Positions 26,007 to 37,625 of a stretch of DNA of 64,000 bases are shown here, piece after piece. Made by a program: the position numbers and the translations under genes. The notes under the pieces were generated by a model. It ran no database searches. It was not told the DNA's origin and saw nothing but the letters and a program-made list of their open reading frames with translations. How positions within the stretch are numbered: position 1 is the first letter of the stretch; each line of letters opens with the position of its first letter. Source of the DNA: Chloromonas sp. AAM2 (Eukaryota > Chlorophyta > Chlorophyceae > Chlamydomonadales > Chlamydomonadaceae); assembly GCA_004335635.1 (NCBI GenBank), contig QAXH01005293.1:1-64000 (forward strand), given 5' to 3'.

Positions 26007-27050
26007 TCTTGTTTCAATTATAAAGTACTGATGAGTAAGTCTTGTTTGTAATGAGGACTTGCCCCACAGGCTCAACTAGCAAAAACGTTCTGAAGATTGC
26101 CACACAAAGACCACATGTCACACTGTTGTCCACCCCCACCCAAAAGGCCCTTAGGTGCACGTGATTCTGTGCCCCTCACAAACGGCCCGACATTGAAACT
26201 CCCAGCAAGCAAGCGTCACGTTCCGTCCACGTGCCATGGGAGTGGCCACTCGCATCAAGCAAACAAAGTTGCCAAATGTGATGGATTTTGCCGTACCTAA
26301 ACCTTGTTTGGTGCTTGAGGCTCACGCTTGCCTAGTGCATTGCCTGGTGCAAGCGGTTTCCGGCTTGGTGTATTGTGCATGGCAGTAGTGGTTGGATCAG
26401 CGCCAAGTGCAGAGTTGTGGAGCCATCTCAACAGGCCCTTCCAACTCGTGCTGAACACCATCAGTACCCTTGGTGCAACATCATGAGCCGCTGCCTGGCG
26501 TAGCTTCCAAGCGCGGCGGAAGCATGCTCGGTCCCATCAGCATTGGCAGCCAGGGTATGGCGTCTTCCTGGTGCAGCTCCCAGTTAGTACTCCTGGCGTA
26601 GCTTTCGAGTGCAATGCAAGCATGACGCACAGGCATGGTCATGAAGGTGGAGAAGGCTGTTCGCCTGAGCACCCGAACACTAAACACATTCACGTGCTCC
26701 TGTCGTGTACAGACAAGCTTCACCCACAGTCAAGGCCACGTGGGGTGCTCATGACAGCTGGACCCAGTTAGTTGGGCGCAACTTCTGAATGGCGTTGTAG
26801 CGGTAAGGGCCGCCTACACTGAGCTGTGCATTCTCCAGGAGGGCGCTGGTGTGGCGCCCAGCTGCATGTGTAGTAGCACGTGCTCGAGGGAAAAGCGAGC
26901 TGCATGCGGTGTGCCACATGGGGGAGGAGGGCTGCTGGAAGTGACAAGGGCGCTGCGCGGCTACATTCACCCATTCATTCCATGCACATGCAGAGCGCAT
27001 GTCTGGGAAGAGGGAGCTGCTGGCTGGAGCTGCTGCCAGGGTAGCGCATG

Positions 27051-30000
27051 CTATGTGCGGCCTCCTGGTACAAAGAAGTTGTCGGAGTAGAATAGCGGCG
27101 CAAGGCCCAGCACGCAACCGAACATGACACCCACTGTTGCGCCGATAGCCTTGGTCACTGCAAACACCACGTATGGCAGATGTACATCGAATGAACGGGT
27201 GCATGTGAAAGTTGTGTGCTTGTTTACGCTGTCAGATGGTCAAGGCAGAGGCTACGAAAGCAGGCATTTCAGATATCTGGTTGAAACTGCAACCTGGTGA
27301 AGTGGAGCATGCGTGTTGACTTACTCTTGGTGGAGTGCATCCGGGTTTGATGCTTAGACAGCTTGAAATCACGGATGTAGGGTAGCTTGCGCACACGGGC
27401 CTGCGTCCACACCATGAACGGATTTTGGTGCATTCAGAGCAATAAATCATGCAGAGTAAAATACGTTTGGGGCAGGTGATGCTTAGGAATAAAAGAGATA
27501 GGAGTGCACGTCTGCCACATCACAGGCCAACCAAGTAGTGCTCAAACCACGCTGCCCACCCTACCATGCACAAAGAACGTTTGATAACCCAGCATCTGAT
27601 CGCTTGTGGACCTCAAGCGCTCCCCTGGTCAGGCCAGCCAAGCTCAAGAAATTGATTGCGCCAACTTGATTGAAGACGTAGACACCACTAAGCGAGCTTC
27701 CTTCTGCAATCGTCTGGATATTTCGACAACACAGCAGTAACTGACTGAATGCATGCCACTCACCTCTATGCCATTGGCTGCCCCCACTCCAATCACGTCC
27801 GCCACCAGATTGCCCAGGCCAGCAGACGCCAGCGTGGAAAGGCCTAGTCGCCGCCCGAACACCTCGTCAATCTCTTCGCCAGCAACAAGCTGAAAGACAA
27901 GCAGCCACGGCAGCATGCACCTCTTTGTGACAGAGTGGGTGAACGGGACTGCAACGGTATGCATTGTTGCATTGCAGGAGGATGCTTCCCTTCATACCTT
28001 ACTCCCAAGGTTGCAAGACGCTGTGGTGACCCCAAATTCAATTCTCCACAGCAGACCAGCCGTCGTGCCTCAGAATTCAATACACATGGCCCAAGAACCC
28101 TCATCCCTACAGCCACTCACCATAATAAAGTTATCCAGGAATCCAAAGCCTACGAAGGGTATCGCTGCTGCGATGAAGACCATGCGCAAGGCTCGCCAGT
28201 CAGGTGGTGTGCGGATGTTGGAACCGTCCAACGCCCGGTGCAACTGCAGCGCATGCTGGAACTCGTCCCTGTGGGCAATCAATGTGCAGGAAACTCTCAC
28301 ATGGACTCGGTCAATGGGAGCTCTACAATACTGTTGTGATGACTTTTGCTGTGATGATGCAACGCGCTTGCTGTCAATGCGCTTGCTGCAGCTCAGGAGT
28401 TTATTCTGCAGCATGCCGCCATGCGTTCCTGCTTTCCTGTACAGATGCAGCTCGTTTGGATGTCTGCAAGCTAATCTGGGAATGCTATGTAATGAAAATG
28501 ATCGTTGGTCCCCCATGTATGAGAACGCCCTGCACTCCTACACAAACCTGGCATGGCCCATGCCTACACACTTGCGCTGCATCACCTTACTCCAGCTTTG
28601 TCAAACCCGGCTTGCCTGCAAGCCATGGTGGACACGTTGATTCTGCCCACTGCTTACCTGTTGAGGTGACCCTTTTCCCCATCTATATCCGCCGCTTCAA
28701 AGAGCTCACGTACGTATCTGATGCCAGGCAAGGGAAAAACAACGTTTGACGTCAGGCAATAATTGTCAGATGGAGCAGAGGGGGGGAGGTAAAATAGAAA
28801 ATGACCATATGAGGGAGTGGGTATCTCTGAACCACTTCTACGAATGCTGACGGTGTAAGGAGCTCAAATCCAAGGTTTCAGGTCATTGTGAGATGGTTGA
28901 CTGGGTGGTACAAAAGTCCTCCAAAAGGCCCGACCAGCTTTGGCCAAGTTGCATGATTTACTGTGTCAGCATCACTTTGCCGCAATTTTGACGTCATTCT
29001 GCTTGCATGACTGCTTAGGGCATGACTGCTTAGGGCATGACTGCTTGTGGCAACAATCACCTAGGAACCAGCTGTCGGTCAAAAAAGCCATCACAACTGG
29101 CATCAGTACACCCGGTGGGGTGGTCTTCTGGCTTGCATGTCTGTGCCCCTGATTTTTTTGGGGGGACCCAAACAGTTTACTTGAGTTAACTTGGCTGGTT
29201 GTTAAGTCCTGCTTTGCTGTGCCAGTAAGTCTCGTCTTTGGCGACATCATCCGCTTCTGTGCTACACGTTGAGGCTTTGACCAGCTATATGCTCGTATGT
29301 ACATGCGGATGCATGTGTACCACGTTTCACTTGTTAGCTGATAGGGTGGTTTACTACGGAAGGACCTAAGCGGACCTTGGCCTTCAGCCCGAAACACATG
29401 ACCTACCTTTCGTCGATTTCCCGGTCAGTGGTGGCTTTACTCAAAGCTGCATGCAAGAGAGCATGTGCACGTCTGAGTGAGAGGTGAAAGGAAGAGAGGA
29501 TGTGCAGTTCTGCGCGTGTGCTGGGTTTCTTGGCTCATTGGTGTATGTTTACATGCACTGGAGCGCATGAGCATAGAAGATGGCCTGTGTCAGTGTATGG
29601 GTTGTGTTGCATGGGCAACAGCATGTGTGCAGCCACGTGCATCCCTGCTCTCGTCGATACAGCATGGCCTATCTGTCATCCATAAGTGCCCTCATGCTGC
29701 CTCGTGTGCTTCCAGACAGTGACCCAATTCCCCATGTACCGCTCAGATGGTCCCTGAACTCAAAAGCACTGTCATGCACACACCCTCGGTGCATGGGTTG
29801 GAGTGCATCGTTTTACCTCCTGCTAAGAGAGCGCGTTGAGCTGGCGAGAGCAGTTGTGCCAATTCGTCTGCCGCCTGTGCTGGAGTGTTGGCAAAAGCCT
29901 GCTGGACCGCAGCGCCTGATGCCTGCCCAAGGACGCTGCTTGAATTGTTTTGACCTTCTGGAGGTGAGGAAGTGCTGGCGTGCCGCGAAGCAAGCTGTGC

Positions 30001-30096
30001 CTGACCGTGTTGGACGCAATCCGAGAACAAGTTAGTCAGCTGGCACCACTGATGGGTGGTTTGATACAACGAGCGTGCTCGTCGCGCAGCGAGCAT
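27051..30096 (-). CDS. TMEM65-like mitochondrial membrane protein with EF-hand-like segment
   Basis: Animal TMEM65 is an inner-mitochondrial-membrane protein tied to sodium/calcium exchange. Seven exons join in phase: 30096-29817, 29446-29407, 28717-28658, 28268-28121, 27889-27764, 27400-27325 and 27157-27051 (stop TAG). The total is 837 nt, 278 residues. The N-terminus MLAARRARSLYQ is Arg-rich without acids, a typical matrix-targeting presequence. Residues about 108-131 read YVRELFEAADIDGEKG, then HLNRDEF, an EF-hand-like loop one residue longer than canonical. The membrane domain follows: FIAAAIPFVGFGFLDNFIM (human TMEM65 has a closely similar IPFIGFGFLDN block), GLSTLASAGLGNLVADVIG, a basic loop (DFKLSKHQTRMHSTK), and the last helix TKAIGATVGVMFGCVLGLAP. 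Intron 28718-29406 contains a copy of repeat A. The family call is strong; the EF-hand is an inference from pattern. Confidence 0.88.
28779..28938. repeat. Dispersed repeat A, copy 2 (inside an intron)
   Basis: Partner of 7751-7905, in the same orientation. It lies in an intron of the minus-strand TMEM65-like gene and follows a G-rich run as the other copy does. Confidence 0.75.
29005..29050. repeat. Short tandem repeat gcatgactgcttagg (3 copies)
   Basis: Three adjacent copies of a 15-16-bp unit within an intron of the TMEM65-like gene; the last copy varies (cttgtgg). Confidence 0.75.
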
Positions 30097-31411
30097 TCTC
30101 GTGCGCAAAGCGCGCAGTAGCTTTGACTCACAATATCGTGCCTGAAATGCTCACGGGCTCGCACATGCACTCTCTAGCATCTGAAAACAGCCACCGTTAC
30201 GCGGTTCCGGTACCCAAGTTGAATCAAGGGGCCCAGAATGCCTTGGGCCCATTCACGACAATAAACAATTGGGCTAGTCAATACTGCTGTAATCATGCAG
30301 TACCCATTGAGCTGCACAGTGCCAGACAAGTCTAACCAGCTCCCGGTGCTTGACAAGCCAGCACGTCAGGCTGCCATGCTCACTGGAAAGCACAAATCCA
30401 TCCACCGCGTTTTTGATGTGAATGCAACTTTTCAGGCTCAGCACACAAGCAAGCTCTTGGACATCTAGCAGTCATGACCAGTAAGGTCCACATGCATGAA
30501 CATGCGCCGTTTTCACCACACAGTAAAGAAACAGAACCCTGATAGTGGCGCAGTGACAGTGTTTTCAGTACACGGCCACTTCTGGCAGGCTGTGCATGTT
30601 GCGTTCGCCAACTCAGCTGTGGCGGACTGTTTGAGGCAATTTGTTTATGTGCTGAAATAAAACAAATGCATTAGTGGTCCAGGAAGCTTCAATACTTAAG
30701 CTACTTTGAGCCTAATGGGGTTTGCGGACAGGATCACTATCACGGTGTGCCACAATCCCCTCATGCATGTCGATCTGGCTGGTGCAAGGAGTCGCACCTT
30801 GTATGCTCCACCCTCTCCAACATTCTGATAATTGTCGGTCTTGCCCAAGGCTGTGCGATACCATGGACGTGTGACACCTTGATGACATGTGTGAGTGAAC
30901 GGCCACAGCTCAGGACCAAAAGCAGGTTCAGTTACACGACCATCGTGTAGGAAGCAAGGGGGCGTTTTGCCAGAGGGGGCTGGGCAACTTGTTTAGTCAC
31001 AAAGGACCATCTCTTTCTGTTCCTGCTCGATGGCCGGCTTGCTCTCAGGCGGCCGCCACCCTAGGAACTGAGGCCCTGACAATGTCGCCATCTTAGACCC
31101 AGACTTTGTTTCCCGTCCTTTGTTTCTAGCTGCACCTGCTGAACCCATGTTTGACAGCGTTTGTTTGTCGACAGTGCTTTGACTTCTGTGTTCTTTGCTG
31201 TATGCGCCGTGAAGTTGCCTTCTGTTGCTCAGGGTCGGTTAGGAGGGTATCCAGCCTCGTCTCTTGCATTGCTTTACTAGTATTCGTGCTTGGTGCATGT
31301 GGGCACCCCTGATGCAATACAATCAATACATACACATATGTGTCAATCACATACGGGGTTAACCGCGGGGTGACCATCGCGTGTTGTGGTAGACGGCGCA
31401 TTGCCACTTCT

Positions 31412-31572
31412 NNNNNNNNNNNNNNNNNNNNNNNNNNNNNNNNNNNNNNNNNNNNNNNNNNNNNNNNNNNNNNNNNNNNNNNNNNNNNNNNNNNNNNNNN
31501 NNNNNNNNNNNNNNNNNNNNNNNNNNNNNNNNNNNNNNNNNNNNNNNNNNNNNNNNNNNNNNNNNNNNNNNN
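31412..31572. other. Assembly gap (run of N)
   Basis: 161 undetermined bases. All open frames crossing it are meaningless. The flanks do not show an obvious repeat boundary. Confidence 0.99.
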
Positions 31573-31964
31573 CAGCCTGTTTCCAACTCTCCTTTCTTGG
31601 TTGTTCTGGCAATTGAGGTGCATCTGACGTCTGCCCTTCGTCCAGTTTTTGCTGCTTCGTTTGACATAGTGGGTCTCTTCTCCTGCTGCCTGCTTCTTCC
31701 TTCAATTATGTTTGCAATGTGGTAGTGTGCTCTCCCACCTTGCAATTCTCGTGGATCCATGGCTGCTGGCTGTCGTTGCTTGCATTTAGTCGTGTTGTGT
31801 CGCATTGTTGTGCAGCCAGTTTGTTGTCTGTTGCTTTTGGTGTAAGAGGGGACTTTTTTAAACAGTGGGAAGTACAGTGACGGGACGGTCTCTTTCTCAT
31901 CCACTTGCTCACGTTGCCACTGCTAGGCTTGTACAGGCACAATGCGTTTGCCACAATCAATTTA

Positions 31965-32190
31965 CAGTAGAGACGATTGCTGTGTCCTCCAAATTTGTGG
32001 ATGCAATCAGACGGATATGTTGAGACACTACACTTTAGAGAGGACATTGAACGAATGTTTTCAGGCCCTGTTTTGGGTCTTACGAGGTATGCGGACCTCA
32101 AGGGGTTGGCCACTACCATACTGTCCTGGTGTTTCACAATCCTCTTCACATGTAGGTGGGACGGGTTGGAATCCCTCCCCCCACGTGAGT
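31965..32190 (+). repeat. Main dispersed repeat, long copy
   Basis: Starts gtagagacgattgctgtgtc and runs through gtggatgcaatcagacggat to the common 3' end. It matches 46628-46871 over about 225 bp with scattered differences. Confidence 0.85.
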
Positions 32191-33011
32191 TGCGCCATGA
32201 CTTGGACATGGCCAAAATTACTTTGGGCACATCATTGCTATGGACACGGTTGACCTACATAGCCTGGAATCCTGGCCCCAGCAACATACAGGGGAGCAAG
32301 TCACTTGGCTCTGCAGCTGACGATAATGGTCCACCAGTGCCTTCGTTAGCTGACAACGTGCCAACCGCATGGTTTCTTTGAAACAAAATTTACAATTTAC
32401 ACATGTCGCATTGTAGCGACATAGCAAGCAGAGGGGGCAGCAATTGCACCTTTGAAACAAAAGGCACAGCGCCATAGCATAGTCATTAGTCATAACGAAA
32501 AGGACGAATCATTCATGGCTCCATGTCAGAGATCAGTTCCCACCAGAGACCATGTATCTGCACCATTTGTGGTGCGTCACAAGCACACATACCAAGGCAA
32601 AAGGTACAGCACAAAGCAGCTGGAAAAACAGGCCAGAGAGTCTTTGGTTGAAAAAACATGCTGTGTTTGCTCTTTGAGAAAGAGCGGCACGCTAGATACG
32701 CAATCCAAAGCGCATGTACCGCACATCCAAGACACCACCCCATGATGTGGCCAGCTCCATGTGGGCAGCAATGATGATCACTATGCTGAGTAGTGCGTGC
32801 AAGGCCCAATGTATTGAGAACATCATCTGCTCATCATTCCTGAGGCAGTTGAAACGGCTGTTGGGAGTGGCGGCAACATAAAACAGAGAGCTTGCGTGGA
32901 GGACACCCATTGTTGAGATGGAAACTGTGGGAGGGCAACGGGTCACTGACTGGAGAGGCAGGAGAGGGAGGAGCAGTATACCATTCAAATTATAACTTTT
33001 CAATTTTTTGT

Positions 33012-36000
33012 TCAGATGCTGCCTCGTCGGGGGGCCTGTGGCAATAGAACAACAGGGGTCCCAGATGTTGACATGGCGCGCGCTTTGACCACACGCTTAT
33101 GGCGCCTCCACCAGGCTTGCTGTGCCCGCTTGCGGATTTGCTGAATCAGCTGCCGTTTTCGACCATACACCATTGCACTGGCTGAGCCAGCAGCAGCATT
33201 GCGAGCAGCAACGAGTGGTGGGACGCCCTGGCTGGACACCAGCGATGCCGGAGGTGGGGCACAGATGGCCGCAGCACGCATAGACGGCAACTGTTCCAGC
33301 CCGGGCGAGGCGCCGACATCACTGATTTCCGTAGCACCTCTCAGCATCAGCAGCTCCTGAACGCTCTGTGCATAAATTGGCCGTAGGCATGGCCAGAAAC
33401 GGCGGTGCACGTGTAGGGAGGAGACAATGCCAAGAGCGCCTGCACGGCTGGGGCTCGGCGGGCCGGGCAGAGGGGGTGGCTGTTGGCCAAGTAGCACCCG
33501 AAGGCAAGCCTCGGTGGAATGGGCAGTGGCGGCAAGGTTGTAGCCACCTTCCAAGAGCAGCACTAGTGGGGCCAGGGACTTGAGGGCTGCTGTCATGTGG
33601 GCGAAGCACTCAGGAGTCACTCGGCAACCGCCAATGGGATCGCCGTCGGCAGCATCAAAGCCGGCTGAGACGATGATCAGGTCAGGGCGGTACGAGCGTG
33701 CCACCGGCTGCAGCCAAGGAAAGGACACGGTCATGTCGAGCAAGGAAAGGCATGGCATGTTGTATGACCTGACAAGAGCACAGCTGATGTTTTAGCATAC
33801 GCTGCAAGTTGACAACGCGACTGCAGACTTAGCTCACTTGCCGGCAGGCAGCAACTGTGAAAGACAGTGACAACTGCAATCCACGTGCTTTCATGCCTGC
33901 CAGATCTTTCTTCCAAGACTCACCATCAGCACGCGGTCAAAGGCGGACATGTAGTCAGTGTTGTGTAAGTTGCCACCGTTCCAGGCCACGTTGACCGTGT
34001 AGCCCATGCCTGCGCCCTGGCCAACCTCCTCTGGACTCCCGGTGCCAGGATAAAACGAGCCGCTGCACATGCACAACAGGAATCACGAGAATGACCACAT
34101 GTCGATGTGATATGATATGCAGGATTGTGCACTGAAAACGGTTTTGTGCCTGAACTGCGTACTGTTTGAGTACTGGTGAACACGCATGGCGTAATGAACT
34201 CAACTTTTCTAACAGCAGTGGACGGCATGGCGTTTGCAATGATACAGCAGCAAGACAGCCGACCACAGAGACAGGCTACAGGTCACTGGCATGCTCCCTA
34301 CTACTGCATTATCTCACCTATCCCAGCGGTGTAGCGACATGTACATGACGGATGGATCATTCTCAAAAATGTGCTGCAGCAGCAGTGGACAACAATTATG
34401 TCATTAATCACATGAGCGCTAGATTGGGCTTCACTGGGCTACATTAACCCAAGGACACCATGACAGCATTAGGTTGTCTGCGATTCAGATGCCTAAGCAA
34501 CTGCATGTGGGCCTGATAGATTGTGACCATACGTGGCAGATCAGTTCATGTGGCCTGTTCTGGTGTCGCCCTACGCATTGTGGCCATAACTGTCAGCCCA
34601 TCTCCTGCCTGGTCTGGTGTGGCCTCACCTGTGTTCCATTTCCATGGTGAATGTCCCAATCCAAGATGAGCACACGCTGAGCTCCCGCGGCTTGTGCAGC
34701 CCGAGCTGCTACAGCCGCATTGTTAAAGAAACAAAATCCCATCGCCATGTTGCTCTCCGCATGATGGCCAGGTGGGCGCACAATCGCTGCACCCTGAGTG
34801 GCTTCACCCCTGGCAACCATAGCTGCCACTGCTGCTGCCCCACCGGCTGCCAAGCGGGCACAAGTGTAGGTGCTGCTGTTTATGTAGGTGTCTGGGGTGA
34901 GGAGGCGGGTGGCGTAGGAGGCAGGGGGTGGCAGGCCGAGGGCCATGGCCTTGACGAATTCCATGAGATCAGGCGTGTGCACGCATGAGAGCTGCTCCAG
35001 GGTTGCCTCTTGGCAGTCCACCCGCACGCATTGGTCTGCGAAGGCGGGGGTAGGACGGGTGGGGCTTTGAGGGTGAGGGTAAGGGCTAGAGAGCTGAGGC
35101 AGAGACCACCACCGAAACCAGAAGGAGACGCGGTCAATCATTCTAGTTGACCATGCCCTGATTGAATGACCCTATCACTCAAGCCACCAAATGTACACCT
35201 GTACTTTCAATGGTGATGTGCCACAATAAGAAAAAACTTGGCCAATGCCTAAACATTTGAACAACGTAAATCAACTTGAATCATCTGGCTGTAAACTCCC
35301 TCAACTCCATGGGCATTTTTCACAGGCAGTACAAGCCGACTCCTGCATGCCTTGATTGCGTGCATGCGCTTGCCTGTTAGGCCAGTTGCGTGCAGTCTTG
35401 CCATGACGGCTCGGATTCTGTCAGGCCGCTCTGGGTGTGGGTTGGGCCTGCCCTCCTCATGCGCTTCCATGCGCTCATCCCATAGCAGAGCCACGGGACC
35501 AGCAGCAGCGGACATGGCTGGCGGTTGTGTTGCTGAAACTGACAACTGCCTATCAAACAGTGCAGCGTCATCACTAGTATGGTGGCCGCACGCAGAACAG
35601 TATGGGTCAAACAAGCTGCCGGTGCAGTTGCGGCAAAACGTCATCTGGCTGAAGTCCAACTCCCCATCCTCTGAGTCATACTCTTCTGTACCGTCGAGCA
35701 AAGGGGCATCAAAGAAGCGGCCCTTGTGTCCCACGTGCGTGGCAGCGCCTGCACTGTCGACGTCCATGTCATCGCTGGGAGCGTCATTGCTGTCCAGCTC
35801 ACTGTCTGCCTCGAGCTGCCCTGACGCTTCCTCTCTGATCTCGCTATCTTGACCTATATCCTCTTCTGAGGTGTAAGAGGTGGAGGGAAACTGCTCTTGC
35901 TGGCCAGAGAAGGCTGGTGGTTGGCTGGCTGGTGCGTGCATGCGAACTGACACGGCAGCAGCACCGCCTGCAGATGGTGAGAGCTCCTGCATCAACAAGA

Positions 36001-36350
36001 CGGGCAAGCCTTTGTCGAGCCAGCCATTTTTGCTCCGTCTAATTAGTTGTCCTGCTCACCCTGGCCCCAGGGATTGATTGTACCAGGGACTCCCCTCGTG
36101 ACATGAAGCTATGCACTGACCGTACGTACACCCTCATGCGTAAGAGGTGATTCCTTACCTGCTTTCCTGCACTGTCCTCTGCTGACAGTGGAGAAACTCC
36201 ACCGCGCTGCAGGCTGATAGCTGAGGCATGGGGACGACTGCCGTGCGAGTCCTGGTGACCCAGTGCACCAATTAGCATAGCGTCTTCAGAACCTGTAGGC
36301 TGTGATGAAGCTGTCCCGGTAGCAAGGCTCCCCAAGGCCATAGGCGGCAT
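33012..36350 (-). CDS. Class II (HDA1/HDA15-type) histone deacetylase with N-terminal zinc finger
   Basis: This enzyme removes acetyl groups from lysines of histones and other proteins in a zinc-dependent reaction. Six exons join in phase: 36350-36159, 35986-35374, 35035-34629, 34373-34318, 34062-33924 and 33707-33012. The total is 2103 nt, 700 residues. An acidic N-terminal region comes first, then a C-x2-C-x8-C-x2-C zinc finger at about residue 182 (FCRNC, YCSACG), placed like the RanBP2-type finger of plant HDA15. The deacetylase domain begins HPERPDRIRAVMARLHATGL. Active-site motifs are all present: RPPGHHAE with GFCFFNNAA, LDWDIHHGNGT, GSFYPGTG, DLIIVSAGFDAADGDP and LLEGGYN. The catalytic His pair, metal-binding Asp/His and the Tyr are intact, so the enzyme should be active. 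Intron 2 starts with GC rather than GT. The basic C-terminal tail (GRKRQLIQQIRKRAQQAWWR) may act as a nuclear signal. Confidence 0.93.
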
Positions 36351-37625
36351 GGGCCCAGATCTGAGAGCACAGCCCTGTGGTCTGGGTCAGATCAGGTTCG
36401 GTCGGCACAAAACCTTAAACGCGCCAGCAGGCTGCCGACGCCCGGGCGCGAGTGGTTTACCACTTCATGGCTGACCTGCGCCAAGGTGAAAGAACATTTT
36501 TTCACAACTCGAATATCTGGCGGGAAACCTGTCAGGCAGTACAACCTGGACAACGTAAGCCGTGAGGCATGATGACCTTGGAGCGGTGTGCCTACGCATA
36601 GCATAGGCCGTGCGCGGCATGGGAGCGCGAGATCATCACAACCTGACGCGACCATAATTTTGAGGCTGACAGAAGTACAGCTGAGAACTTTCAGTCGAAC
36701 GCTACCAAAGCTCAGGCGGCTTGTACGACTAGCCTCCACACCTGTTTAAATGCCCGGGCTCTGGCTGCGTAGGGACGCCCGGGCCCCTTTGTATAAAAGG
36801 GGCTGCCGAGCAGCTGCGTATGTAATCTGTCGACGCCCCCAAGGTGAGTCTTTTCCTGGCCAAAAATCAAGGGGTGGATTGAGAAAGGTGGACGCAAGGC
36901 TACATGAGTCTTGCAGGCTCCGTCTTGCTGCCCAAATTTCTGGTCACGTGCCGTCCGTTCCCACCTTCGCTTTTGGTTGCGTTTGTTTCATACAGCCGCT
37001 CACAATTTGAGTGTTTATGACCTCTGTACGCCCTATGCCTGTTCAGCGGCTCTCCAGGGCTTTCTGCGTAATCTTGGGTATGAACGAGCGGTCAGTCAGC
37101 CCTCAAGAAATTCTTTAGCGGGGCGCTTGACTTATTGTAGTAGCGTCAGGTTGATGTTGGTGCTTTGCCCCTTTTGTCAAAATGCCACACGCCAGCGCTC
37201 CAGTTCTCCGGTGCTATGCAAGCTCTGGAAGCCATGGAGACTGCGTCCAAAATAGGTCACAAAGCAAAGTTGCGAGTTGGTACACATTATGTGATCTCAG
37301 CGGGCAAGGCTCCAAGGGCAAGGCTGCGCTATGGTGTGCGGACAGGATAGCACCTCGAGGGGTTGGCCACCACCATTACTGTCCTGGTGTGTCGCAATCC
37401 CCTTCACATGTAGGTTGGACGGGTTGGAATCCCTCCCCTCTTGTGATCTGAGCTCAACTAGACGAGAGTGTATGTTCAGACAGCTCAGGTGAAATTAATG
37501 ATCCCAGCTATTACACAGAACTGCAAGCAACGGAATGGCAAGCGTTGGCAGCATGACCGATATGGCCAACGCCACTGATAAACTGAGTTGCCTGAGAGCC
37601 AAGCCGGTCGTGTATGCTGCAATGT
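36351..37625. other. Spacer between HDAC start and the 3' end of the EF-hand-like gene
   Basis: Upstream (promoter) side of the HDAC gene; no clear core element recognised. A well-preserved main-repeat copy lies at 37338-37446. Nothing coding was seen. Confidence 0.4.
37338..37446 (+). repeat. Main dispersed repeat, medium copy
   Basis: Starts tgcggacaggatagcacctc and ends ccctcccctcttgtga. It is among the cleanest copies and useful for building a consensus. Confidence 0.85.

Larger units (their letters stand above)
22439..27050. other. Spacer with repeats and one possible gene relic
   Basis: Includes a 187-codon minus-strand open frame (23213-22650) without recognisable domains, a possible Myb/SANT-like relic (23765-24100), repeat B copy 2 (24250-24343), two copies of the main dispersed repeat (24655-24821 and a divergent one at 25222-25265), and a short tandem repeat (25966-26006). 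Nothing supportable was seen in 25510-25960 or 26010-27050. Confidence 0.4.
30097..33011. other. Upstream region of the TMEM65-like gene, assembly gap and repeat copies
   Basis: Holds the 5' flank of the TMEM65-like gene, a divergent main-repeat copy (30719-30775), the N run (31412-31572) and a long main-repeat copy (31965-32190). The Arg/Gln-rich minus-strand frame at 31573-31705 resembles one at 45040-45150. Nothing further was recognised up to the HDAC stop. Confidence 0.4.

Noticed and set aside
31126..31904. Open frames crossing the N run
   Set aside because: They exist only because N is translated as X.
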